A stretch of DNA of 31,072 bases from CAZTAK01 sp964611585 (GCA_964611585.1 CAZTAK010000034.1:1-31072), one strand, 5' to 3'; counted from the first letter of the stretch, positions 15,933 to 24,642 are shown. Translations and numbers: made by a program. Notes: a model not told the origin generated them from the sequence alone.

Positions 15933-16090
15933 GGGCCGGGGCCGAGTTCGGGGCCGGGACCGGGACCAGGATCGGGATCAGGGCCGGGGCCGAGTTCGGG
16001 ACCGGGACCAGGGCCTAGTTCGGGGCCAGGATCGGGATCGGGGCCGGAACCGGGGCCGAGTACGGGATCGGGGCCGGGACCGAAACCGCC
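15860..16090. repeat. Six-base-period Gly/Pro coding repeat
   Basis: From about 15860 to 16090 the plus strand is a run of degenerate hexamers of the types GGGCCG, GGACCG, GGATCG and AGTTCG. It codes Gly-Pro and Gly-Ser pairs in the DUF4389 frame and runs on, still in frame, past that gene's TAA. Both strands carry long spurious open frames because of this periodicity. Confidence 0.85.
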
Positions 16091-16256
16091 CAAGACCTAG
16101 TCCCACACAAAGATCCCCCAGACACCTTCGCTCCGGCCCGCGCCTGTCGGGCAGGGCCGATGAACCTGCCAACTTCAGCGCCTGAAAATTCTTGACGAGA
16201 CATCGCCGCGGGGGATCGAGACGGTCATGCTCGTCAATCCGTCTCCCCACTGACGC

Positions 16257-16661
16257 CTAGCCGCTGCGCCCCGCTGCCCCGTCCCAGCGCGCCGACATCA
16301 GCGCCGCCGTTGCGTCGTCCGGCCCCGATCCGGTTTCCGCCTCCGTGTCCGTTGCCGGGTCAGGATGCGCGGCGCTGGTATTGGCGCGGCCGATCTCGCC
16401 GAGATCGGTCATCAACCGGTCCATCGCCCCCAGGTCGGCGGCATAGACGATCGAGCGTCCATGGCGAGTGGCGCGCACCAGTCCGGCCTGCACCAGATGC
16501 GAAAGATGAAACGAAAGCGTCGCCCCGGGCAGCGCAAGGGTCGCGGCGAGGCGCCCGGCGGCGAGGCCCGACGGCCCGGCCTGTACCAGCAGGCGGAATA
16601 CGGAAAGCCGCGTTTCGTGGCCAAGCGCCGCCAAGGCGGCAACGACGGTTTTTAATTCCAT
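16257..16661 (-). CDS. ArsR-family transcriptional regulator
   Basis: 134 residues, ATG at 16661. A winged helix-turn-helix occupies residues about 5-85: LAALGHETRLSVFRLLVQAG, then LAATLALPGATLSFHLSHLVQAGLV (recognition helix), then RHGRSIVYAAD (wing). No CxC metal site of the ArsR arsenic type is present near the recognition helix (it reads ALPGATLSFH), so a metal sensor is not indicated. The C-terminal 45 residues are acidic and Thr/Ala-rich. Promoter and palindrome lie directly on the start codon. The target is unknown; it is divergent to nothing and lies beside the methylmalonyl-CoA mutase gene on the same strand. Confidence 0.88.
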   Translation of the reverse strand: MELKTVVAALAALGHETRLSVFRLLVQAGPSGLAAGRLAATLALPGATLSFHLSHLVQAGLVRATRHGRSIVYAADLGAMDRLMTDLGEIGRANTSAAHPDPATDTEAETGSGPDDATAALMSARWDGAAGRSG

Positions 16662-16663
16662 AT

Positions 16664-16695
16664 TTCCAGTATAATGGAACTATAAGCCACTTCAA
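16664..16695 (-). promoter_or_regulatory. Promoter and operator of the ArsR-family gene
   Basis: On the minus strand TTGAAG (16690-16695) and TATACT (16668-16673) are 16 bases apart. The -10 box ends six bases before the ATG, so transcription should begin at or next to the start codon, giving a leaderless mRNA; no ribosome site is present. The palindrome TTCCA-N6-TGGAA (16664-16679) covers the -10 box, as expected for an autorepressor operator. Confidence 0.6.
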
Positions 16696-16783
16696 GGCAC
16701 CGGCGGCCGTTCCGGGGCCGCAACATCGGCGCCTGAATCGGAATGGGCCTGCGGGGCCGCCCGGAATCCGGCGGCACGATCGA

Positions 16784-18952
16784 TCAGGCTGCGGCGCGTC
16801 TCTCCGCCAGCAGGCCGAGCACTTCGGCGGCGGCGTCCTGAATATTCGTGCCCGGGCCGAAGATGGCGCCGACGCCGGCCTCGCGCAGGAATGTGTAATC
16901 GGCCGGCGGGACGATACCGCCCACCACCACCAGCACCTCCGATGCGCCCTGCCGCCGGAGTTCGGCCACCAGTTCCGGCACCAGAGTTTTGTGGGCGGCG
17001 GCCTGGCTGGAAATGCCGACGATATGGACGTCGTTTTCTGCCGCCTGGCGCGCCGCCTCGCCCGGCGTCTGGAACAAGGGTCCGATGTCGACATCGAACC
17101 CGAAATCGGCGAAGGCGGTGGCGATCAATTTGGCGCCGCGGTCGTGGCCGTCCTGGCCCAGCTTGGCGACCAGAATGCGCGGGCGGCGGCCCTCGTTGTC
17201 GCCGAAGGCGGCGACCCGGCGCTGGATTTCGCGAAACGCCTCGTCGTCGCCGAACGCGCCGCCATAGACGCCGGTGACGGCGCGGATCTCGGCACGGTGG
17301 CGCGTGAACACCTGCGCCAGCGCCTCGGAAACCTCGCCCACGGTGCAGCGCGCGCGCATCGCCTCGACCGACAGCGCGAGCAGGTTCGGCTCACCGTTGG
17401 CGCCCTCACCGAGCGCGCTCAGCGCGGATTCAACGGCGCCACCGTCGCGGCTGGCGCGGGTTTTTTCAAGACGCGCGATTTGCGAATCCCGGACCGCGTG
17501 GTTGTCGATCTCTAAAAGCTCCACCGGCTCCGCTTCGTCGGCGCGGTATTTGTTGACGCCAACGACCACGTCCTCGTCGCGCTCGATCCGCGCCTGACGG
17601 CGGGCGGCGGACTCTTCGATTCGCATTTTCGGCAAACCGGCGGCGACCGCCCTGGTCATGCCGCCCGCGGCCTCGACCTCGTCGATGATCGCCTGCGCGG
17701 CGGCGGCGACCGAGTGCGTCAGATGCTCGACGTAGTAACTGCCGCCGAGCGGATCGACCACGTGGGAGATCCCGGTTTCCTCGGCAAGAATCAGTTGCGT
17801 GTTGCGCGCGACCCGTGCCGAAGTTTCCGAGGGCAAGGCCAGCGCCTCGTCGTAGGCGTTGGTGTGCAGGCTTTGCGTGCCGCCCAGCACTGCCGCCAGC
17901 GCCTCATAGGCGGTGCGGACGACGTTGTTGAGCGGGTCCTGTTCCGTGAGCGACACGCCCGAGGTCTGACAGTGGGTGCGCAACGAAAGCGAACGCGGAT
18001 CGGTGGCGCCGAGTTCCTTCATCATGCGGGCCCACAACAGGCGGGCGGCGCGAAGTTTCGCAATCTCCATGAAAAAGTTCATGCCGATGGCGAAAAAGAA
18101 CGAGAGCCGCGGCGCAAACGCATCGATGTCGAGCCCGCGCTTCAACGCGGCGCGCACATATTCGCGCCCGTCGGCGAGGGTGTAGGCGAGTTCCTGCACC
18201 ACCGTCGCGCCGGCTTCCTGCATGTGATAGCCGGAGATCGAGATCGAGTTGAACTTGGGCATGTGCGCGGCGGCGTGGGCGATGATGTCGGCGACGATTC
18301 GCATCGAGGGTTCAGGCGGGTAAATGTATGTATTCCGCACCATGAATTCCTTGAGAATGTCGTTCTGGATGGTGCCCGACAGCGCCTCCTGCGCGACGCC
18401 CTGCTCCTCGCCGGTGACAATGAAGGCGGCCAGCACCGGTAGCACGGCGCCGTTCATGGTCATGGAAACGCTCATGCGATCGAGCGGGATGCCGTCGAAC
18501 AGAATCTTCATGTCATCGACCGAATCGATGGCGACGCCCGCCTTGCCGACGTCGCCCGCGACGCGCGCATGATCGGAATCGTAGCCGCGGTGGGTGGCAA
18601 GGTCGAAGGCGACCGACAGCCCGGCCTGCCCGCCGGCCAGCGCCTGGCGGTAGAAGGCGTTCGAATCCTCGGGCGTCGAAAAACCCGCATATTGGCGCAC
18701 GGTCCAAGGGCGGTTGGCGTACATAGTGGCGCGCACCCCGCGCACGAACGGCGCAAAGCCGGGCATGGCCTCCGTGATCCCGCCGGTTTCCGACTCCGAT
18801 TCCAGCGCCTCGAGGTCGGCCGCGGTGTAGAGGGACTTCACGTCGATGCCCTCGGGCGTCTTCCACACCAGGTCGTCAGCGGCGCGGCCCTTGAGTTCGG
18901 CCTCGGCGAGCGTCTGCCAGTCGGCGAGGGTTTTCTTGTCGAATGTCGTCAT
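16784..18952 (-). CDS. scpA: Methylmalonyl-CoA mutase
   Basis: 722 residues, ATG at 18952. It interconverts (R)-methylmalonyl-CoA and succinyl-CoA with adenosylcobalamin, in propionate or ethylmalonyl-type carbon metabolism. The N-terminal TIM-barrel has TMYANRPWTVRQYAGFS, GQAGLSVAFDLATHRGYDSD and RTHCQTSGVSLTEQDP; the C-terminal B12 domain has the base-off motif D601-G-H603-D-R-G606, in which the histidine coordinates cobalt, and later GISSQAAAH. Length and single-chain form match the large catalytic subunit type, which works as a homodimer. Its ribosome site is weak. It shares direction with the arsR-like gene downstream and with meaB further on; cobS/cobT in the same window make its cofactor. 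Confidence 0.96.
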   Translation of the reverse strand: MTTFDKKTLADWQTLAEAELKGRAADDLVWKTPEGIDVKSLYTAADLEALESESETGGITEAMPGFAPFVRGVRATMYANRPWTVRQYAGFSTPEDSNAFYRQALAGGQAGLSVAFDLATHRGYDSDHARVAGDVGKAGVAIDSVDDMKILFDGIPLDRMSVSMTMNGAVLPVLAAFIVTGEEQGVAQEALSGTIQNDILKEFMVRNTYIYPPEPSMRIVADIIAHAAAHMPKFNSISISGYHMQEAGATVVQELAYTLADGREYVRAALKRGLDIDAFAPRLSFFFAIGMNFFMEIAKLRAARLLWARMMKELGATDPRSLSLRTHCQTSGVSLTEQDPLNNVVRTAYEALAAVLGGTQSLHTNAYDEALALPSETSARVARNTQLILAEETGISHVVDPLGGSYYVEHLTHSVAAAAQAIIDEVEAAGGMTRAVAAGLPKMRIEESAARRQARIERDEDVVVGVNKYRADEAEPVELLEIDNHAVRDSQIARLEKTRASRDGGAVESALSALGEGANGEPNLLALSVEAMRARCTVGEVSEALAQVFTRHRAEIRAVTGVYGGAFGDDEAFREIQRRVAAFGDNEGRRPRILVAKLGQDGHDRGAKLIATAFADFGFDVDIGPLFQTPGEAARQAAENDVHIVGISSQAAAHKTLVPELVAELRRQGASEVLVVVGGIVPPADYTFLREAGVGAIFGPGTNIQDAAAEVLGLLAERRAAA

Positions 18953-19037
18953 AAACTCAGGTGATCGGAAATTTTCGCCATCTTATCCGAATTCCGACTT
19001 ATGGTTTAGGTCGAAACTGCCGGGAGCGTCGAAATCA

Positions 19038-19331
19038 ATGAAAGCCTACATTGTCGGGCGGATGAATATTCAGAACCGCGAATGGATGGAGGAATATTTT
19101 TCGAAAGTGCCTAAACTGATTGAAGATCATTCTGGGCATTTTGTCGTGCGCGGCGGCGATCCCGCCCATTTGGAGGGCAACGAGGCGCTTCCTGATGCCG
19201 CATTTGTCCTCAAGTTCCCCTCTCGGGCCCACGCCTTGGGTTTTTGGAACTCGGACGAATTCAAGCCCCTAATAAAACTCCGGCAAACCGGATCAAGCTT
19301 GGAAGCAATGGTCGTGGACGCGCTCGAATAG
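19038..19331 (+). CDS. DUF1330 family protein
   Basis: 97 residues from the ATG at 19038, with GGGAG upstream. The pattern AYIVGRMNIQNREWMEEYFSKVPKLIEDHSGHFVVRGG, then LEGNEALPDAAFVLKFPSRAHALGFWNSDEF, is that of DUF1330, a small ferredoxin-like alpha/beta-barrel fold of the dimeric type. The length is normal. It is divergent from the methylmalonyl-CoA mutase gene, sharing an 85-base promoter region. Biochemical function is not known for the family. Confidence 0.88.
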   Translation: MKAYIVGRMNIQNREWMEEYFSKVPKLIEDHSGHFVVRGGDPAHLEGNEALPDAAFVLKFPSRAHALGFWNSDEFKPLIKLRQTGSSLEAMVVDALE

Positions 19332-19381
19332 CTTTGACCGCCGCCCTTGCGCACAGCCGGTTCGGGCCTCACTCTTCTCAC

Positions 19382-21982
19382 ATGCCGACCCTAATTCGGA
19401 AACCCAAATCCCGCGTCACCGCCCTCTTGGGTCCCACCAATACCGGCAAGACCCACTTTGCGGTCGAGCGCATGCTGGGCTACCGCAGCGGAATCATCGG
19501 CCTGCCGTTACGCCTCCTGGCGCGCGAAATCTACGACCGGGCGGCGGCGCTCAAGGGCGCGGGTGCGGCGGCGCTCATCACCGGCGAGGAACGGGTCGTC
19601 CCGCCGACGGCGCGCTACTTCGTCTGTACGGTCGAATCGATGCCGGTATCGCGGCCGGCCGAATTCGTCGCCGTCGACGAAATTCAGGTGGCGGCGGACC
19701 CCGAGCGCGGGCATGTCTTCACGGACCGCCTGCTGAGTGCGCGCGGCAGCTTCGAGACCCTGTTCATGGGCGCGAATACGGCGCGCCGCCTGATCCGCCA
19801 CCTGGTACCCGGCACCGAGATCGTCACCCGGCCCCGGTTCTCGCGGTTGACGTTTGCGGGCGCAAAGAAGCTTTCGCGCTTGCCGCCACGCTCGGCGATC
19901 GTCGCTTTCAGCGCCAGTGACGTTTACGCCATCGCCGAATTCATCCGGCGCGCCCGCGGCGGCGCCGCCGTGGTGATGGGTTCCTTGAGCCCGCGCACGC
20001 GCAACGCCCAGGTCGCCCTGTTCGAAGAGGGCGAGGTCGATTTTCTGGTGGCGACGGATGCCATCGGCATGGGACTCAACCTCAACGTCGGCCACGTCGC
20101 CTTCGCCGGCCTTTCCAAGTTCGACGGCCGCCGCACGCGTCCCCTGACCGCCGCCGAAATCGGCCAGATCGCGGGCCGCGCCGGCCGCCACATGAACGAC
20201 GGCACCTTCGGCACCACCGGCGAAGCGCCCGATCTCGACGGCGACACCGTGGCGCAGATTGAAGCGCACCAGTACCAGGGCCTGCGCCGGCTGCAGTACC
20301 GCAACACCAAACTCGATCTCTCGTCGGTACCGGGTCTGATTACCAGCCTCGAGATGCCGGTCCCCGATTCCTGCCTCGTGCGGGCGCAGGACTCCGATGA
20401 TCTGATGGCCCTCAAGGGGCTGTTCCGCGAGGACGACATCGCCCGGGCCGTGCGCTCGCCCGCCAACGTGCGGCTGTTGTGGGACGTGTGCCGGATTCCG
20501 GATTTCCGCAAGACCCTGCCCGACACGCATGTCCAGTTGCTGGCACGCCTGTTCCGGCACCTTCTTGAGGAGGGACGAATTCCGGCCGACTGGCTGGCGG
20601 CACAGGTCGCGCGCCTCGATCAGGTCGACGGCGGCATCGATACCCTGTCGCAGCGCCTCGGCTTCATCCGCACCTGGACCTACGTGACCCACCGCGAGTC
20701 GTGGCTCGACGATCCGGTTCACTGGCAGGAACGCACCCGCGCCGTCGAGGACCGGCTTTCGGATGCGCTGCACCGGTCGTTGACGCAGCGGTTCGTCGAT
20801 GCACGCACCTCGGCACTCCGGCGCAAATTGCGCGACGCCGGCGAATGGCACGCCACCGTCACCGAGGAGGGCGAGGTCCGGGTCGAGGGGCACGACCTCG
20901 GCCACTTGAAAGGGTTCCGGTTCGTCGCCGCCGATGTTTCCACCCTGCCCGAGGGGCGGGCGCTACGGGCCGCCGCGCGCCCCGCCATCCATCGCGAGAT
21001 CATGGAGCGCGCACGCACCCTCTCGGAAGCCGCCGACACTGCCCTTCGGCTGACGCCGGAAGGACGCATCCTGTGGCAGGGGGAAGCGGTTGCGCGCCTG
21101 GAAGCCGGAAACGCGGCGCTGACCCCGCGGCTTTCCCTGGTCCACGCCGACCTGCTGTCCGGGCGGCCCCGGGTCCTGGTACGGAAACGGCTGGAGCGAT
21201 GGCTGGATAGCCACATCGAATACACGCTCGGACCGCTGGTGCGGCTGTCCCGCGCCGATCTCGTCGGCGCCGCGCGCGGCCTTGCCTACCATCTCGAGGA
21301 GGGGCTCGGGTCGGTGCGTGCCGGCCATGTTCAGGACCTGGTGGCGGCGTTGCAACGCGACGAGGCGAGTCGGCTGTCACGGCTGGGCGTGCGCTTCGGG
21401 CGCGTGTTCGTCTACATGCCGCCCCTGCTGAAACCAGCGCGGGCGAACCTTCGGCTGATCCTGTGGGGGATCCATCGTAACGCCCCGGCTTTGCCGCTCG
21501 AGGCGGCCGGGCGGGTATCGGTGCCGGCAGCCGAGGCACCGCCCGGCTTTTACGAGGCCGCGGGCTATGCCGTTTGCGGCGCGCGCGCCGTGCGTATCGA
21601 CATGCTCGAGCGCCTCGCGGCCGAGGCGGCAAAATTGTCGCGCGTAGGCGCCTTCACGGCCAGCCCGGAACTCCTGTCGCTGGCGGGATGTACGCGCGAT
21701 GAATTTCCCGCGGTGCTGAAGGTGATGGGATTTCGCGTTGTCTCGCGCGACCCGGACGGCGAAGCGCGATATGCGACCCGCAAGCCGGCGCGCGTTCGCG
21801 GCCGCACAGCCGGACCCGGGAGCGCAAAACTGCCGGAGCAAAAACCCGACGCTGCGGCGCCCGCGTCCGATTCGCCGTTCGCCGTATTGCGCGCTCTCGA
21901 CTTCGCGCCGCCACGCGGGCGCGGTAAGCCTCGGCGGCGAAAATCTCCCGCCGGCCCGCGCAAGCGGAACCGTCCCGCGTGA
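19382..21982 (+). CDS. SUV3-like RNA helicase
   Basis: 866 residues from the ATG at 19382; the frame is open further upstream but overlaps the DUF1330 gene. Motif I is GPTNTGKT (17-24), motif II DEIQ (99-102), ATDAIGMGLNL (224-234) is motif V, and motif VI is QIAGRAGR (262-269). The order matches SUV3-type superfamily 2 RNA helicases, which in mitochondria work with RNA degradation; alphaproteobacterial members are long, with extra C-terminal domains. The last 100 residues are basic and disordered (KPRRRKSPAGPRKRN), suggesting RNA contact. The next gene, an S4 RNA-binding protein, overlaps its stop codon by GTGA. Confidence 0.9.
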   Translation: MPTLIRKPKSRVTALLGPTNTGKTHFAVERMLGYRSGIIGLPLRLLAREIYDRAAALKGAGAAALITGEERVVPPTARYFVCTVESMPVSRPAEFVAVDEIQVAADPERGHVFTDRLLSARGSFETLFMGANTARRLIRHLVPGTEIVTRPRFSRLTFAGAKKLSRLPPRSAIVAFSASDVYAIAEFIRRARGGAAVVMGSLSPRTRNAQVALFEEGEVDFLVATDAIGMGLNLNVGHVAFAGLSKFDGRRTRPLTAAEIGQIAGRAGRHMNDGTFGTTGEAPDLDGDTVAQIEAHQYQGLRRLQYRNTKLDLSSVPGLITSLEMPVPDSCLVRAQDSDDLMALKGLFREDDIARAVRSPANVRLLWDVCRIPDFRKTLPDTHVQLLARLFRHLLEEGRIPADWLAAQVARLDQVDGGIDTLSQRLGFIRTWTYVTHRESWLDDPVHWQERTRAVEDRLSDALHRSLTQRFVDARTSALRRKLRDAGEWHATVTEEGEVRVEGHDLGHLKGFRFVAADVSTLPEGRALRAAARPAIHREIMERARTLSEAADTALRLTPEGRILWQGEAVARLEAGNAALTPRLSLVHADLLSGRPRVLVRKRLERWLDSHIEYTLGPLVRLSRADLVGAARGLAYHLEEGLGSVRAGHVQDLVAALQRDEASRLSRLGVRFGRVFVYMPPLLKPARANLRLILWGIHRNAPALPLEAAGRVSVPAAEAPPGFYEAAGYAVCGARAVRIDMLERLAAEAAKLSRVGAFTASPELLSLAGCTRDEFPAVLKVMGFRVVSRDPDGEARYATRKPARVRGRTAGPGSAKLPEQKPDAAAPASDSPFAVLRALDFAPPRGRGKPRRRKSPAGPRKRNRPA

Positions 21983-22371
21983 AGCCCTCCCGCCGTCTCG
22001 ATCAGTGGCTGTGGTTCGCCCGGTTCTTCAAGAGCCGCAGCCTCGCCACCAAGGTCTGCGACTCCGGCAAGGTGCGATTGAACACCAAGCGTGTCGGGAA
22101 GCCGGGCCAACCGGTGCGGGCGGGCGATGTACTTACGTTCGCGCAAGCGCGCCGGGTTCGCGTTATCCAGATCGAGGACATCGGCACCCGGCGTGGCCCG
22201 GCGGCGGAAGCGGCATTGCTCTATACCGATCTCGCTCCGCCCGCAGCAAAGGCGAAAGCGCCGGCGCCAACTGACGGGTCCGCGGCGCCGCGGCGCGAGG
22301 CCGGCGCCGGCCGCCCGACCAAGGCCGAACGCCGTGCGCTCGAACGGATTCGCAGCGCCGCGCGGCGGTGA
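21979..22371 (+). CDS. S4-domain RNA-binding protein, Hsp15-like
   Basis: 130 residues; the GTG start at 21979 overlaps the helicase stop as GTGA, so the two are translationally coupled. The S4 domain covers residues 4-52: RRLDQWLWFARFFKSRSLATKVCDSGKVRLN, then GKPGQPVRAGDVLTF. E. coli Hsp15 of this family binds 50S subunits carrying stalled peptidyl-tRNA. The Ala/Lys/Arg-rich tail (90-130) is common in alphaproteobacterial members. The partner helicase suggests a joint role in RNA or ribosome turnover (inference). Confidence 0.88.
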   Translation: MKPSRRLDQWLWFARFFKSRSLATKVCDSGKVRLNTKRVGKPGQPVRAGDVLTFAQARRVRVIQIEDIGTRRGPAAEAALLYTDLAPPAAKAKAPAPTDGSAAPRREAGAGRPTKAERRALERIRSAARR

Positions 22372-22555
22372 CGCGCTCCGGGCCCCGGCTTGATGGGTTT
22401 CGGGGGCTGTGCTAGTGATTCAATTTCGGCAACTGGATCGGATCGAGTAGAACCCAATTGCCGGAAAGAATTGAACACTATCAAAAAGTTAGCCCAGTGG
22501 TGCGGGCTGGCATTGGGGCGTCGGAATGCCGGAGTCGCACCAACAGGATACCTCT

Positions 22556-23035
22556 ATGATCAATCGGATTCGAGACATCGCGGCGGCCTTCGGCGCGATG
22601 GATGCCGCGCGCGCGCAAGAAGATTCGCGCGTCGCCGAGGACACCAAACGCCTTGCCGCCGCCGTCTTGATGGTTGAAGCGGCCAAGATAGACGGTCAAT
22701 TCGATGATACCGAGGCGGAAGCGATTTCCCAGATCGTTCAGAAGAATTTTGGCCTCAGCACCGTCGAGGCCACCGACTTGATTGCGACCGCGCGCGAGGC
22801 CCAGGCGGAACCGAACCATCTCGTGAAGTTCACGCGCGCCATCAAGGACCATTTCCCGATCGAGGATCGCATCGGTATCATTGAAATGCTGTGGGAAGTC
22901 GCTTATGCCGACGGCGTTCTGCATCCATTCGAGGCAAATCTCATGCGCCGCGTGACCGGCCTTATTTATGTCTCTGATCAGGAATCGGGAGCGGCGCGCA
23001 AACGGGTCATCGCGCGGCTCGGCGTCAAAGCCTGA
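22556..23035 (+). CDS. TerB-like protein
   Basis: 159 residues from the ATG at 22556, with AGGA ten bases upstream. The all-helical protein has two acidic turns, KIDGQFDDTEAEAISQIVQ (about 44-62) and AYADGVLHPFEANLMRRVTGL (about 122-142), which are the conserved metal-type sites of the tellurite resistance TerB / DjlA N-terminal-like fold. In most bacteria these proteins are not linked to tellurite, and the role is unknown. A 184-base spacer separates it from the S4 gene; ferredoxin follows 49 bases later. Confidence 0.85.
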   Translation: MINRIRDIAAAFGAMDAARAQEDSRVAEDTKRLAAAVLMVEAAKIDGQFDDTEAEAISQIVQKNFGLSTVEATDLIATAREAQAEPNHLVKFTRAIKDHFPIEDRIGIIEMLWEVAYADGVLHPFEANLMRRVTGLIYVSDQESGAARKRVIARLGVKA

Positions 23036-23084
23036 ATGACCCCGTTGATCTCCCGGCGGCGGAAAGGCAGGAGCTGAAGACCCT

Positions 23085-23423
23085 ATGACCTATATCGTCA
23101 ATGAGGCCTGTATTAAGTGCAAGTTGATGGACTGCGTAGAAGTCTGCCCGGTGGATTGTTTCTACGAGGGCGAAAATATGCTGGTCATCCACCCCGATGA
23201 GTGCATCGACTGCGGAGTGTGCGAGCCTGAATGCCCGGTCGAGGCAATCCTGCCCGACACCGACGAAGCCTCCGAGAAGTGGATCGAACTCAACCGCGAA
23301 TACGCCGACACGTGGCCCAACATCACCGAGAAGGGCGAAGTGCCGGCCGACGAAGCCGAGTTCCGCGCCGAAGCGGGCAAACACGAGAAGTATTTCAGCA
23401 AGAACCCCGGCGTCGGTTCCTGA
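23085..23423 (+). CDS. fdxA: 7Fe ferredoxin FdxA
   Basis: 112 residues, with GGAG 11 bases before the ATG. Cysteines at 9, 12, 17, 21, 25, 40, 43, 46 and 50 have the same spacing as the [3Fe-4S][4Fe-4S] ferredoxin I of Azotobacter: CIKCKLMDCVEVCPVDC and then CIDCGVCEPECP. It is a low-potential electron carrier. The extended C-terminus (60-112) with NREYADTWPNI is typical of the alphaproteobacterial form. An intrinsic terminator follows the stop. Confidence 0.95.
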   Translation: MTYIVNEACIKCKLMDCVEVCPVDCFYEGENMLVIHPDECIDCGVCEPECPVEAILPDTDEASEKWIELNREYADTWPNITEKGEVPADEAEFRAEAGKHEKYFSKNPGVGS

Positions 23424-23432
23424 GCGTCGGCC

Positions 23433-23456
23433 ACCCCCTACTGGGGGTTGTTTTTT
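23433..23456 (+). terminator. Intrinsic terminator after fdxA
   Basis: ACCCCC (23433-23438) and GGGGGT (23443-23448) pair around a four-base loop and are followed by TG and six T (to 23456). This ends the fdxA transcript and separates it from carD. Confidence 0.85.
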
Positions 23457-23756
23457 CAATTCTATCCTGAACTTTTACGCGAGACCGGACGGCGCCGTGG
23501 AAATCGGCGTTATTTTGTGTTATAGTCCCGGTTCTATTGGGGTTCAGGCCGTTGCTTCCGGTCTGTGAGGGGTCGTCGCTTCGGCGTATCGGAGCGGGAT
23601 GTCCCAGATCGGGACGTAATTGAGGCCGTGACGGCGGTTCTTGGCCAACCGCCGCGAACCGGGTTACACCAGTATCGACGGCCCTGCGCGGCGGGTGTGT
23701 TTTCGCTGCGAGCGGGCATGTGTCTTCGGCTTCCGCAGCTTTAGGTAAAGAGGGAT
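23457..23756 (+). promoter_or_regulatory. carD upstream region
   Basis: This 300-base stretch has no gene. The best promoter candidate is TATAGT at 23521-23526 with TGGAAA 17 bases upstream (23498-23503), which would give a leader of about 220 bases. A dyad GTCCC/GGGAC lies at about 23600-23615. The carD ribosome site AAAGAGGG is at its end. Confidence 0.4.
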
Positions 23757-24275
23757 ATGGCAAAGAAGAAGACTGCACCCAAGAAGAAGCTGCCGTTCGC
23801 GGTCAACGACTATGTCGTCTACCCGACCCACGGCGTCGGCCAAGTGACGGCGATCGAAGAGCAGGAGATCTCCGGCCACAAGCTGCAGCTGTTCATCATC
23901 ACTTTCGACAAGGACAAGATGACGGTACGGGTGCCGGTGGCGAAGACCGCGACCGCGGGCGTACGCAAACTGGCCTCGCCCAAGGTCCTCGAATCCGCCC
24001 TCGTCACACTCAAGGGCCGGGCCCGGGTCAAGCGCAACATGTGGTCGCGCCGCGCCCAGGAATACCAGGCCAAAATCAATTCCGGCGATCCGGTCTCGAT
24101 TGCCGAAGTGTTGCGCGACCTGCACCGTGGCCCGAATCAGCCTGAGCAATCCTATTCCGAGCGCCAGATCTACGAGGCGGCGCTCGAACGACTGGTCCGC
24201 GAGGTCGCGGTGGTCGAGAAGATCGACGAAGACGCCGCCACCGCCAAACTGCAAAAGGTACTGGAAGCCGCCTGA
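23757..24275 (+). CDS. carD: CarD-family transcriptional regulator
   Basis: 172 residues from the ATG at 23757, with AGAGGG seven bases upstream. The N-terminal Tudor-like domain contains FAVNDYVVYPTHGVGQVTAIEEQEISGHK (14-42), the RNA polymerase beta-subunit contact surface; the C-terminal helices, including KRNMWSRRAQEYQAKINSGDP (92-112), bind DNA at the upstream edge of the transcription bubble. CarD stabilises open complexes at weak promoters such as rRNA promoters in alphaproteobacteria and mycobacteria (family knowledge). It has its own terminator and an unusually long upstream region. Confidence 0.95.
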   Translation: MAKKKTAPKKKLPFAVNDYVVYPTHGVGQVTAIEEQEISGHKLQLFIITFDKDKMTVRVPVAKTATAGVRKLASPKVLESALVTLKGRARVKRNMWSRRAQEYQAKINSGDPVSIAEVLRDLHRGPNQPEQSYSERQIYEAALERLVREVAVVEKIDEDAATAKLQKVLEAA

Positions 24276-24302
24276 GGCGGACTCCGGCCCGGCTAACAAT
24301 GC

Positions 24303-24333
24303 GCCCGTCCCGGATGCCGGGGCGGGCGTTTTT
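24303..24333 (+). terminator. Intrinsic terminator after carD
   Basis: GCCCGTCCCGG (24303-24313) pairs with CCGGGGCGGGC (24317-24327), eleven pairs with one G-U, around an ATG loop, followed by G and five T. Confidence 0.85.
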
Positions 24334-24356
24334 GAATCGCGGCATACCCATATTGA

Positions 24357-24498
24357 GCGATTCCGGTTCGTCTGGAATCGCCCGTGGCCGCAAGGCGGCC
24401 CGCCGCTTGACCGGCGCGCCCGCGCAGGCGTGGACCCTCGGGCCCGCTGCCGGGAGCGAAAAAGAACTGGAGTGGTTCCGATCAATCCGGAACCGCTC
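24357..24498. repeat. Two hairpins in the carD-downstream spacer
   Basis: GCGATTCC (24357-24364) and GGAATCGC (24374-24381) form a perfect eight-base dyad. GAGTGGTTCCG (24470-24480) and CGGAACCGCTC (24488-24498) form an eleven-pair stem with one G-U. Neither has a T-run. The spacer 24334-24642 otherwise holds no supported gene. Both stems share the GATTCC/GGTTCC and GGAA theme, so they may be one family of palindromic intergenic element. Confidence 0.5.
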
Positions 24499-24642
24499 TA
24501 GCGGCCGAACCCGCGAGCGGATCTATGAATCGTCAGGGCGGCCCCCCGAATGATCAAGGCGGCCAAGTGAACCCTTGATCGGGGCCCGTGGTGTCCTTCA
24601 CACTGCCGCACCCTTCTCCCACAGAAACTCACCCAGCCCTTC

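Noticed and set aside
15592..16185. Long Gly/Arg/Asp repeat proteins on both strands
   Set aside because: They come from the six-base periodic Gly/Pro tract read in wrong phases or on the other strand.
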